This document shows positions 20,208-28,331 of a stretch of DNA of 64,000 nt, piece by piece. Below the pieces are notes generated by a model that searched no databases, was not told where the DNA came from, and was given only the letters and a program-made list of their open reading frames with translations. The position numbers and the translations under genes were made by a program. The stretch comes from Shewanella aestuarii. Its GTDB lineage: Bacteria; Pseudomonadota; Gammaproteobacteria; Enterobacterales; Shewanellaceae. How positions within the stretch are numbered: the stretch's first letter is position 1; every line of letters starts with the position of its first letter. The stretch is from assembly GCF_011765625.1 (NCBI RefSeq), contig NZ_CP050313.1:2104501-2168500 (forward strand), written 5' to 3'.

Positions 20208-22097
20208 ATGAAATCTTTTCTTAAACTTAGCCTACTCTGTGCAAGCATCAGTTTTAGTTTTGTAGCAACTCATGCAAACGCCCTTGACAATTCGATTCAA
20301 GACTTTGCTGTTGAACCGCAATTTTGGTGGGCAGAAATGCACAACAGTCAGTTGCAACTGCTTATTTATGGTAAAGATATTGCCAAACACCAAATTAAGC
20401 TTAAACAAGGCAAGAAGGTAAAACTTGTCAAGGTTGATACCACGGACAGCCACAATCATGTGTTTGTAACCCTTGATTTAAAAGGCGCATCACCTCAAAC
20501 CGTATCCTTTGATATTATCGATAATAATAAAGTCATTGGTCAGTTTGATTATCAATTACTCAAACGCGCAGCCAATTCAGCTAAGCGTGTGGGTTTTAAC
20601 AATCAGGATGTCATTTATCTTATAACGCCCGACAGGTTTGTGAATGGCGATATATCTAACGATAATCACCCAGATATGCTTGAAAAGATCAATCCTGACT
20701 TACCAGATTATGGCGGTCGCTTTGGCGGTGATATCGCAGGTATTAAACAAGCACTGCCTTATTTAAAAGATTTAGGTGTCACCCAGCTTTGGATTAACCC
20801 TCTGCTTGAAAATAATCACGAAAAGTACTCCTACCATGGGTATTCCACTACCGATTATTATCAAATTGACCCTCGTTTTGGCACCAATGAAGACTATAAA
20901 GCCCTCGTTAAAGCGGCAAATGATCATGGCATCGGCGTGATTAAAGATGTGGTGGTTAACCATATTGGTTCAAATCACCCATGGATGTCTAATTTTCCAA
21001 GTAGCACTTGGATTAACGGCCAAGGTAAACCTGATCAAGAACAAGTTTATACCAGTCATCATCGCACCACAGTGCAAGACCTCTACGCCACCAAGATTGA
21101 TAGATCTGAATTTGAAGAGGGCTGGTTTGTGCCAACCATGCCCGATCTTAATCAGCGCGATCCTCACCTTGCCACCTATTTAATTCAAAACAGTATTTGG
21201 TGGGTTGAATATGCAGGTCTATCAGGTATTCGTGAAGATACCTATTCCTATGCTGACAAAGCCTTTTTAGCCAAGTGGGGCAAAGCCATTATGGATGAAT
21301 ACCCAAGCTTTAATATTGTGGGTGAAGAATGGAGCGAAAACCCCATCACTATTAGCTATTGGCAACAAGGTAAAGTGAACCACGATGGCTATCAATCATT
21401 TACTCCGAGCATGATGGACTTCCCGATTGCTGAAATGTTGCATAAAAGTCTCACTCACACCGATCCCAATAAAGGGCTAATGGATTTATATGAGATGCTC
21501 GCTAACGATGTGGTGTATGCCGACCCAACAAAACTTGTGCTATTTGAAGGCAATCATGACACTAACCGTATTTATAGCCTATTGAATGAGGATTTTGGGC
21601 TTTATCAAATGGCAATAGCGTATGTGCTTACCAGTAATCGTATTCCGCAGATTTTTTACGGCACAGAAGTGTTAATGACAAGTCCTAAAGAAGGCCGCCA
21701 TGATGGAGTGGTGCGTAGTCCCTTCCCGGGCGGGTTTGCAGGTGACACGGTTAATGCCTTGACCGGTCAAGGGTTAAACAGTGCCCAAAAAGCGGCGCAG
21801 CATTTTATTAAAACCTTACTGAATTATCGCAAGCATTCTAAAGCAATTAGCCAAGGCTCCCTTGCCCACTATGTACCTAAAGATGGTGTATATGTTCAAT
21901 TTAGACAATTTAAAGATGAAAACCTAATGGTCATTTATCACTTAGGCGAGCACACCACAAAACTTGATTTGAACCGCTTTAACGAGCACATAAAAGGTGC
22001 CAAACAAGGCCGCAGTATTATCTCTCAGCATACGTATTCATTAGACAAACTACTCACTTTATCGCCTAAAAGTGTCACTATGCTGTCGATAAAATAA
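20208..22097 (+). CDS. Periplasmic GH13 cyclomaltodextrinase / neopullulanase-type amylase
   Basis: 629-residue exported GH13 enzyme, probably cleaving cyclodextrins or linear maltodextrins in the periplasm, like SusA. The signal peptide (LLCASISFSFVATHANA, about residues 9-26) is followed by an N-terminal beta-sandwich (VEPQFWWAEMHNSQLQLLIYG, cyclomaltodextrinase N-domain type). The catalytic barrel shows region I VIKDVVVNH, region II GIREDTYSY (nucleophile Asp), region III VGEEWSENP (acid/base Glu) and region IV EGNHDTNR, and a C-terminal beta-domain follows. The open frame extends upstream to 20127 into the halogenase, but ATG 20208 has AGGAG at 6 bp and begins a proper signal peptide. The next gene starts 16 bp after the stop. 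An ATACGTAT match lies inside its end (22027-22040). Confidence 0.9.
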   Translation: MKSFLKLSLLCASISFSFVATHANALDNSIQDFAVEPQFWWAEMHNSQLQLLIYGKDIAKHQIKLKQGKKVKLVKVDTTDSHNHVFVTLDLKGASPQTVSFDIIDNNKVIGQFDYQLLKRAANSAKRVGFNNQDVIYLITPDRFVNGDISNDNHPDMLEKINPDLPDYGGRFGGDIAGIKQALPYLKDLGVTQLWINPLLENNHEKYSYHGYSTTDYYQIDPRFGTNEDYKALVKAANDHGIGVIKDVVVNHIGSNHPWMSNFPSSTWINGQGKPDQEQVYTSHHRTTVQDLYATKIDRSEFEEGWFVPTMPDLNQRDPHLATYLIQNSIWWVEYAGLSGIREDTYSYADKAFLAKWGKAIMDEYPSFNIVGEEWSENPITISYWQQGKVNHDGYQSFTPSMMDFPIAEMLHKSLTHTDPNKGLMDLYEMLANDVVYADPTKLVLFEGNHDTNRIYSLLNEDFGLYQMAIAYVLTSNRIPQIFYGTEVLMTSPKEGRHDGVVRSPFPGGFAGDTVNALTGQGLNSAQKAAQHFIKTLLNYRKHSKAISQGSLAHYVPKDGVYVQFRQFKDENLMVIYHLGEHTTKLDLNRFNEHIKGAKQGRSIISQHTYSLDKLLTLSPKSVTMLSIK

Positions 22098-22113
22098 ATA
22101 AGAAGAAGTCATC

Positions 22114-24048
22114 ATGAAAAGTATTATGTCCTTATCTAAGTTAAGCCCCATAGGCTTAGTCATGTTAATTGGATGCTCACCCTCTTATGACACCAGTCAG
22201 GCGCAACAGGTAGAAGCATCAAACAAGCAAACCTTGGCACAGGCTGAATCATCTTTACCTCATAAAGCGGTGGTATACCAAGTGTTCACTCGTCTTTACG
22301 GTAATACTAATACCACCAATAAGCCTTGGGGCACGATAGATGAAAACGGCGTGGGTAAATTCAGCGATTTTACCGATATCGCCCTTAAAGATATTAAATC
22401 GTTAGGCGTGACCCATGTGTGGTATACAGGTGTACCCCATCATGCAGTGATTAATGATTACACTCAGATTGGGATCAGTAATGATGATCCTGATGTGGTT
22501 AAAGGTCGTGCAGGCTCGCCCTATGCGGTAAAGGATTATTACAATGTCAATCCCGATCTGGCCGATAACCCCGCCAACCGTTTAGCCGAGTTTGAATCGC
22601 TTATCGCTCGTACTCATCAAAATGGTATGAAAGTCCTCATAGATATTGTCCCTAATCATGTGGCCCGTAATTACCAATCACTCTCTGCCCCTGAGGGCGT
22701 AGAAGATTTTGGCTTTAGTGATGACAACACCGTAGAATACGCCAAAAATAATGACTTTTATTATGTAATTGGCCAAGATTTTAGCGTACCTGATGCCATT
22801 AATGGTTACCAAGCTTTAGGCGGTGAAGCACATCCGCTTAGCGATGGTCAATTTAAAGAGTCACCTGCTAAATGGACCGGTAATGGCTCTCGCCTTGCCA
22901 AACCTGATGCCAATGACTGGTATGAAACGGTAAAAATCAATTATGGCGTTAAACCAGATGGTAGCTATGACTTCCCTCGCCTGCCCGCTGGTTTTGAGCA
23001 TAAGTCAGCCGCCGAACATTACCAATTTTGGCAACAACAAGACGCTAAAGATATTCCAAACTCATGGCGTAAGTTTGAACACATTGCGCAATATTGGTTG
23101 GCTAAAGGTGTTGATGGTTTTCGATATGACATGGCCGAAATGGTCCCGGTTGAGTTTTGGAGTTATTTAAATAGCCATATAAAACATGCTAAAACTGACG
23201 CCTTTTTATTAGCTGAGGTGTATAACCCTAACTTATACCGCGCTTATATTCAGCAAGGTAAAATGGATTATCTGTATGATAAAGTTGATTTATACGACAC
23301 CTTAAAAGCAATCATTCACGATAAAAAATCGACGGCTCAAATTGCTGTGGACCAAGCAAAAGTCGCCGATATTGAAGCGCATATGCTGCATTTTTTAGAA
23401 AATCATGATGAGCAGCGGATAAACTCCCCAGATTTTGCAGGCACACCGGAAGCAGCCTTACCTGCGATGGTAGTTTCAACCCTTATTAGCCGTTCACCAA
23501 CACTAGTGTATTTTGGTCAAGATGTGGGTGAACCAGCTCGAGAAAACGGCGGTTTTGGCCAAGCCACACGAACGAGTATTTTTGATTATGTAGGGGTGCC
23601 AGCCCATCAACGCTGGATGAATAACGGCAAGTTTGATGGCGGCCAGTCTACAGAACAAGAAAAGGCGCTGCGTGATTATTATCAACGATTGTTAAACTTG
23701 AGCCATAGCGCACCTGCGCTAAAAGGCGAGTATCAAGAATTAGACACCTATCAACGTAAGCAAAATGTGGTTGGTTATGATAATAAAGTATTTGCTTTCA
23801 GCCGTTTTAGTGAACAACAAAAAATGCTGGTGATCAGCAATTTTGACCAACACAACGGTAAGCAATTTAGTTTAACCTTGCCGCAATCATTATTAAAGGC
23901 TTGGCAATTTAATCATACTGAAACTCAATATATGCATGATGTATTGAGCCAGATACAAGTTGTCTATCCTATTGAAACTCAAGCTGATGGCACAGCTAAG
24001 CTTGAAATTACCCTAGCGCCACTACAATCAATGGTAATGGTTCTTTAA
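22114..24048 (+). CDS. Lipoprotein alpha-amylase (GH13)
   Basis: 644-residue GH13 amylase that cuts internal alpha-1,4 bonds in starch or maltodextrin. The N-terminus (LGLVMLIGC-type lipobox, MLIGC, Cys near residue 21, Ser at +2) predicts an outer-membrane lipoprotein sorted by the Lol system. The catalytic barrel contains region I VLIDIVPNH, region II GFRYDMAEM (nucleophile), region III FLLAEVYNP (acid/base) and region IV FLENHDEQR. A C-terminal beta domain follows (about 550-640). It is the last gene of the halogenase-GH13-GH13 operon, followed by a strong terminator. AAGAAG precedes the ATG at 22114. Surface or periplasmic-face orientation cannot be told from sequence. Confidence 0.9.
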   Translation: MKSIMSLSKLSPIGLVMLIGCSPSYDTSQAQQVEASNKQTLAQAESSLPHKAVVYQVFTRLYGNTNTTNKPWGTIDENGVGKFSDFTDIALKDIKSLGVTHVWYTGVPHHAVINDYTQIGISNDDPDVVKGRAGSPYAVKDYYNVNPDLADNPANRLAEFESLIARTHQNGMKVLIDIVPNHVARNYQSLSAPEGVEDFGFSDDNTVEYAKNNDFYYVIGQDFSVPDAINGYQALGGEAHPLSDGQFKESPAKWTGNGSRLAKPDANDWYETVKINYGVKPDGSYDFPRLPAGFEHKSAAEHYQFWQQQDAKDIPNSWRKFEHIAQYWLAKGVDGFRYDMAEMVPVEFWSYLNSHIKHAKTDAFLLAEVYNPNLYRAYIQQGKMDYLYDKVDLYDTLKAIIHDKKSTAQIAVDQAKVADIEAHMLHFLENHDEQRINSPDFAGTPEAALPAMVVSTLISRSPTLVYFGQDVGEPARENGGFGQATRTSIFDYVGVPAHQRWMNNGKFDGGQSTEQEKALRDYYQRLLNLSHSAPALKGEYQELDTYQRKQNVVGYDNKVFAFSRFSEQQKMLVISNFDQHNGKQFSLTLPQSLLKAWQFNHTETQYMHDVLSQIQVVYPIETQADGTAKLEITLAPLQSMVMVL

Positions 24049-24081
24049 TTTGACGACCAAGCTAGCATGAATCCACTTAGT

Positions 24082-24109
24082 TAACCTGAGCTGTGGATAA
24101 AAGATTAGC
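24082..24109 (+). repeat. Solo copy of MITE-like element end
   Basis: 28 bases match the left end of the element at 43129-43326 with three differences (TAACCTGA-R-CTG-Y-GGATAA-R-AGATTAGC). No matching right end was found nearby, so this is a remnant or solo terminal repeat. Confidence 0.55.
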
Positions 24110-24112
24110 CCT

Positions 24113-24147
24113 AATGCCCTGATCATCTATCAGGGCATTGTTGTTTT
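24113..24147 (+). terminator. Terminator of the halogenase-amylase operon
   Basis: A perfect 11-bp stem (AATGCCCTGAT / ATCAGGGCATT) with a 5-base loop, followed by the T-rich GTTGTTTT, 64 bp after the amylase stop. Confidence 0.85.
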
Positions 24148-24205
24148 AAAGCCAGATATGACCAATCGTGATAAATAGCCAATAACAAGGTGAATTTGTA
24201 TTGAC

Positions 24206-24254
24206 TGAATACGTATGTATTTCTTTGCGGTTGAGTCTTAAAGCGGCATATATT
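24206..24254 (+). promoter_or_regulatory. GH97 promoter with LacI-type operator
   Basis: Operator TGAATACGTATGTA (24206-24219), 5-bp gap, -35 TTGCGG (24225-24230), 18-bp spacer, -10 TATATT (24249-24254). The operator centre lies 36.5 bp from the -10. The leader is short, about 30 nt. Confidence 0.75.
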
Positions 24255-24291
24255 CCTTAACAACAAAAACAATAATCAACAAGGATGCCTC

Positions 24292-26370
24292 ATGATCCAA
24301 CATCACACTAAGATTGCCTTTAACCCCTGTAAACTGGCCATTTCATGCGCAGTTGCGTTATCTTATGCGGCGTTGATGCCTAATGCCCATGCAAAAACAG
24401 TCACTGTGAGTTCACCAGACAAACAAATAAACATTCAACTTTCAGATGATAATGGTCGTCCTGAATATCAAGTCAGTTTTAAAGGTGAAACCGTCGTTAA
24501 CCCAAGTCGTTTAGGGATAGTATTCAAGCAAGTAGGAGAATTAGGTGAAGGACTCACCATTAGCCAATTCACTCAACACACTGACGACAATACTTGGCAA
24601 CAACCTTGGGGAGAACGAGAATTTATTCGCGATCATCATAACGCCATCATCGCGACACTCACCAATGGCAAGATTAATATTGATGTTGAATTTAAAGCCT
24701 TTAATGATGGGATTGGTTTTCGTTATTTGGTTCCCAAACAAACTGGGCTAGCACAATATAGCACGCTAGATATTACCCAAGAGCTCACTGAATTTAGCCT
24801 ACCGGATCCCCATCACACCACTGCTTGGTGGATCCCAGGTCGAGGCTGGAATCGCTACGAATACTTATATAACACCACCTCATTGGCTAAAGTTGATCGC
24901 GCTCATACACCGTTTACCGCCAAGCTGACCACAGGAACCCATTTAAGCATCCACGAAGCAGCATTAACGGATTATGCGGCCATGGTGCTCGATCAACGTC
25001 GAGATGGTACCTTCAGAGCCGATTTAACTCCTTGGTCTGATGGCATACTGGTAAAAACGCAACCCGGCTTTACTACCCCATGGCGCACCATTCAAATTGG
25101 CTCAACAGCCACCGATTTACTTAATTCAGATTTAATTTTAAACCTCAACGAGCCCAATAAACTTGGCGACGTATCTTGGGTTAAACCCGGTAAATACATA
25201 GGTATTTGGTGGGCAATGCATGTTAACGAAAAAACATGGGGCTCAGGTGACAAACATGGCGCAACCACATCAGAAACTATTCGCTATATGGATTTTGCCG
25301 CAAAATACGGTTTTGATGGCGTATTGGTTGAGGGTTGGAATGAAGGCTGGGATGGCAGCTGGTTCCATAATGGTGATGTATTTAGCTTTACCAAAACCTA
25401 TCCTGACTTCGATATTAACGCCATCAGTGAATATGGTAAAAAGCACAATGTACGTTTAATTGGTCATCACGAAACCTCAGGCTCGGTCACCAATTATCGT
25501 CAGCAAATGAGCAAAGCATATGATTTGTATCAACAACATGGCGTAACTCAAATTAAAACAGGCTACGTCGCCGATGGTGGAGATATTAAACGGATAGATG
25601 ATCAAGGGATCACCCGCCATGAATGGCATGATGGCCAATTTATGGTAAATGAATACTTGCACAGTGTCACCGAGGCCGCTCAACGCGGGATAAGCATTAA
25701 TACCCACGAACCGGTTAAAGATACTGGCCTGCGTCGTACTTATCCTAATTGGATTGCCCGCGAAGGTGCGCGCGGTCAAGAGTACAATGCTTGGGGAACA
25801 CCGCCCAATAATCCTGAACATACCGCCATTTTGCCATATACCCGAATGTTATCAGGGCCAATGGACTTTACTCCCGGGGTTTTTAATCTTGCACCACAAG
25901 GCTTAGATGCCGTAAATAGGGTGCAAACCACGCTGATGAAGCAACTAGCCCTCTATGTTGTTTTATACAGCCCTATTCAAATGGCTGCAGATTTACCGCG
26001 CAATTATGTTGAGCGCCTCGATGCCTTCCAATTTATTTTAGATGTCCCCACAGATTGGAGCGATTCAAAAGCCATTGCCGGAGAAGTGGGTGATTTTGTG
26101 GTGTTTGCTCGCAAACAACGCCACAGTGAAGACTGGTTTTTAGGTGGGTTAACCGACGAAAATGCTCGCAGTATCGATATCAAGTTAGATTTTTTAGAAC
26201 CTAATATTCAATACATAGCTCAAATATATCGTGATGGTGATGAAGCCGACTGGTTAACTAACCCATATGATTATGTTATTGAGCAGAAAAACGTAACCGC
26301 AAACGACAAAGTTATGTTAAAAATGGCACCAAGTGGCGGAGTCGCAATTCGGCTTAAAGCGACTAAATAA
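24292..26370 (+). CDS. susB: Periplasmic GH97 alpha-glucosidase (SusB-like)
   Basis: Exo-acting alpha-glucosidase that releases glucose from maltooligosaccharides in the periplasm. The 692-residue precursor has a signal peptide ending AHA (about residue 34), an N-terminal beta-super-sandwich (GH97_N, about 40-300), a TIM barrel (TWGSGDKHGATTSETIRYMDFAAKYGFDGVLVEGWN onwards) and a C-terminal beta domain. The signature INTHEPVKDTGLRRTYPNW (about 468-487) carries a catalytic Glu. The strand KTGYV, rather than KxDF, suggests the inverting SusB type; that is inference from family knowledge. It has its own promoter with the shared operator, and the permease gene follows after 366 bp. Identification is strong. 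Confidence 0.93.
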   Translation: MIQHHTKIAFNPCKLAISCAVALSYAALMPNAHAKTVTVSSPDKQINIQLSDDNGRPEYQVSFKGETVVNPSRLGIVFKQVGELGEGLTISQFTQHTDDNTWQQPWGEREFIRDHHNAIIATLTNGKINIDVEFKAFNDGIGFRYLVPKQTGLAQYSTLDITQELTEFSLPDPHHTTAWWIPGRGWNRYEYLYNTTSLAKVDRAHTPFTAKLTTGTHLSIHEAALTDYAAMVLDQRRDGTFRADLTPWSDGILVKTQPGFTTPWRTIQIGSTATDLLNSDLILNLNEPNKLGDVSWVKPGKYIGIWWAMHVNEKTWGSGDKHGATTSETIRYMDFAAKYGFDGVLVEGWNEGWDGSWFHNGDVFSFTKTYPDFDINAISEYGKKHNVRLIGHHETSGSVTNYRQQMSKAYDLYQQHGVTQIKTGYVADGGDIKRIDDQGITRHEWHDGQFMVNEYLHSVTEAAQRGISINTHEPVKDTGLRRTYPNWIAREGARGQEYNAWGTPPNNPEHTAILPYTRMLSGPMDFTPGVFNLAPQGLDAVNRVQTTLMKQLALYVVLYSPIQMAADLPRNYVERLDAFQFILDVPTDWSDSKAIAGEVGDFVVFARKQRHSEDWFLGGLTDENARSIDIKLDFLEPNIQYIAQIYRDGDEADWLTNPYDYVIEQKNVTANDKVMLKMAPSGGVAIRLKATK

Positions 26371-26441
26371 CAATAACTTATACATTAACGATAACGCTAA
26401 ACATGTAACCAAAATGTACCAACAAAGTTGCCTAAAAACGA

Positions 26442-26490
26442 TGAATACGTATGTATTTAGTTGTGTCAATCCAGACCACAAGGCTACTAT
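26442..26490 (+). promoter_or_regulatory. Permease promoter with LacI-type operator
   Basis: Operator TGAATACGTATGTA (26442-26455, identical to the GH97 site), 5-bp gap, -35 TTGTGT (26461-26466), 18-bp spacer, -10 TACTAT (26485-26490). The operator centre lies 36.5 bp from the -10. Confidence 0.75.
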
Positions 26491-26621
26491 AAAACCTGCT
26501 AATTTCACTCTCTGCTTGTGGAGATGAAAGGGCTAGGTCGTTTCTGATACCTATCCAGCCATGGGGAAGTATCAGCTTTAGAGTACCTCGATTAACTTTG
26601 TTTGGCACTTTGCGAGATAAA

Positions 26622-26678
26622 GGTATTAGGTCATTGGCGAATACCCGTCTTAGGGAGATGTGTATTCGCCATTTTTTT
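26622..26678 (+). promoter_or_regulatory. Candidate transcription attenuator in permease leader
   Basis: An intrinsic terminator (TGGCGAATAC 26635-26644 / GTATTCGCCA 26662-26671, 17-base loop, T7) lies 58 bp before the permease ATG. An upstream segment GGTATT (26622-26627) can instead pair with AATACC (26640-26645), which would break the 5' arm of the terminator. Terminator and anti-terminator are therefore mutually exclusive. It does not match any riboswitch class I recognise. Confidence 0.6.
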
Positions 26679-26736
26679 ATCTATCGATTTAGCAATAAAA
26701 GTAAGTCATCAACTTACTCACTATATAGGAAGATCC

Positions 26737-28299
26737 ATGTCGGCTGATAACAATAATCAACAAGACCGTATACAGCAAAACCAGCACATCCAACCGCAAT
26801 TAAGCTTTTGGCAAATATTCAATATGTGCTTTGGTTTTTTAGGCATTCAATTTGGCTTTGCGTTGCAAAATGCCAATGTCAGTCGTATTTTTCAAACCTT
26901 GGGTGCAGAAATAGATGAAATCCCCATTCTTTGGATTGCCGCCCCACTGACAGGGCTAATCGTACAACCAATTATTGGTTATTTAAGTGATAATACTTGG
27001 AACTGGTTAGGACGACGCCGCCCCTATTTTCTTGTTGGTGCAGTATTCACAACCCTCTCTCTATTTATCATGCCGCACTCACCTACTCTGTGGATTGCCG
27101 CAGGTATGTTATGGATTATGGATGCATCGATTAACATTGCTATGGAGCCATTTCGTGCCTTTGTCGGCGACAACCTACCACAAAAACAGCGCACCACTGG
27201 CTATGCAATGCAAAGCTTCTTTATTGGTATTGGTGCGGTCATCGCATCTGCACTGCCCTACGTTTTAACTAACTATTTTGACGTGGCTAATACCGCGCCA
27301 GCAGGTGAAATTGCAGATTCTGTGCGCTATGCCTTCTATTTTGGTGGCGCGGTGTTATTTCTTGCCGTCGGTTGGACCATTGTCAGCTCGAAAGAATACT
27401 CGCCAGAGGAGCTGGCTAAATACCATCAACACGAGAGTCAGCAACAAACAATACCTTCTACGCATCAACGTAGCAGCACTCAATACCGTTTAGGCGCGAT
27501 GATTTGGATGACGATTGGTGCAGTATTTACTACGGCTATTATCACTCAAGAATTAGATAAGCAGCTGTATATATTAAGTTTAGGTATATTTTGTTTTGGC
27601 CCTTTACAGCTGCTGTGTTCATTCAAGCTTAAGCATAACCAAACTAGAGATCGCAGTGAGCTAGGTATGCTATTTAATGTGGTAGATGATTTGTTCCACA
27701 TGCCTAAAGCAATGCGTCAGTTAGCGGTAGTACAATTTTTTGCATGGTTTGCATTATTTGCCATGTGGATATACACCACAGCTGCAGTAACCTCGCACCA
27801 TTACGGCACTACCGATGTGGTATCACAAGCCTATAACGACGGTGCAGATTGGGTCGGAATGTTATTTGCGTCTTACAACGGATTTGCCGCTGTTGCAGCC
27901 ATTATTATCCCCTTTTTAGCAAAAGCAGTGGGAATAAAACTGACTCATACCATCAATATGTTTATTGGTGGCATTGGGTTAATTAGTTTCTACTTTATCA
28001 CTGACCCTTCACTATTGTGGCTGCCGATGATTGGGGTGGGCTTTGCTTGGGCATCCATTTTATCTGTGCCATATGCCATGTTATCGGGTGTGATCCCACC
28101 AACTAAAATGGGCGTGTATATGGGTATTTTCAACTTCTTTATTGTGATCCCGCAACTGCTGGCCGCAAGCATTTTGGGGTTATTACTCAAGTTATTTTTT
28201 GATGGTCAACCAATTTATGCCGTTGTGCTAGGCGGGGTATTTATGATCATCTCAGGTATTGCCGTGCTATTTGTTGAACAAAATAATAAAACACAATAA
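26737..28299 (+). CDS. SLC45/GPH-like sugar:H+ symporter (probable maltose/maltodextrin permease)
   Basis: 520-residue major facilitator protein with 12 predicted helices. The stretches GFALQNANVSRIFQTLGAEI, IGYLSDNTWNWLGRRRPYFLVG and MLSGVIPPTKMGVYMGIFNFFIVIPQ are typical of the sucrose/maltose symporters related to SLC45. In Alteromonadales such genes sit in maltodextrin loci, so maltose or maltotriose is the likely substrate. The product would feed the cytoplasmic alpha-glucosidase. The frame is open from 26602, but ATG 26737 has TATAGGAAG at the right distance and starts a soluble tail before the first helix. It is followed after 32 bp by the GH15 gene, probably one transcript. Control by both operator and attenuator is suggested. 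Confidence 0.88.
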   Translation: MSADNNNQQDRIQQNQHIQPQLSFWQIFNMCFGFLGIQFGFALQNANVSRIFQTLGAEIDEIPILWIAAPLTGLIVQPIIGYLSDNTWNWLGRRRPYFLVGAVFTTLSLFIMPHSPTLWIAAGMLWIMDASINIAMEPFRAFVGDNLPQKQRTTGYAMQSFFIGIGAVIASALPYVLTNYFDVANTAPAGEIADSVRYAFYFGGAVLFLAVGWTIVSSKEYSPEELAKYHQHESQQQTIPSTHQRSSTQYRLGAMIWMTIGAVFTTAIITQELDKQLYILSLGIFCFGPLQLLCSFKLKHNQTRDRSELGMLFNVVDDLFHMPKAMRQLAVVQFFAWFALFAMWIYTTAAVTSHHYGTTDVVSQAYNDGADWVGMLFASYNGFAAVAAIIIPFLAKAVGIKLTHTINMFIGGIGLISFYFITDPSLLWLPMIGVGFAWASILSVPYAMLSGVIPPTKMGVYMGIFNFFIVIPQLLAASILGLLLKLFFDGQPIYAVVLGGVFMIISGIAVLFVEQNNKTQ

Positions 28300-28331
28300 T
28301 TCAGTAAGATAACAATGAAATGGGGATATTA

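Larger units (their letters stand above)
26371..26736 (+). other. Leader and control region of the permease gene
   Basis: 366 bp with no gene. It contains the operator and promoter (26442-26490), a predicted leader of about 240 nt, a CTGATAC/GTATCAG stem (26544-26575), and a terminator preceded by a competing hairpin (26622-26678). The frame upstream of the permease stays open to 26602 but lacks a convincing start and would read through the terminator. Confidence 0.75.

Noticed and set aside
22027..22040. Fifth ATACGTAT-type site (AGCATACGTATTCA), inside the end of the periplasmic GH13 gene
   Set aside because: It matches 13 of 14 palindrome positions and lies 74 bp before the amylase gene, but no TTGNNN/-10 follows at the spacing seen in the four promoters, on either strand. 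The codons (HTYS) explain the sequence. It could still be an internal binding site, but the evidence is weak.
26602..26736. 45-residue N-terminal extension of the permease
   Set aside because: It starts at a TTG without Shine-Dalgarno, and the coding frame would run through the leader terminator; the internal ATG at 26737 has a good ribosome binding site.
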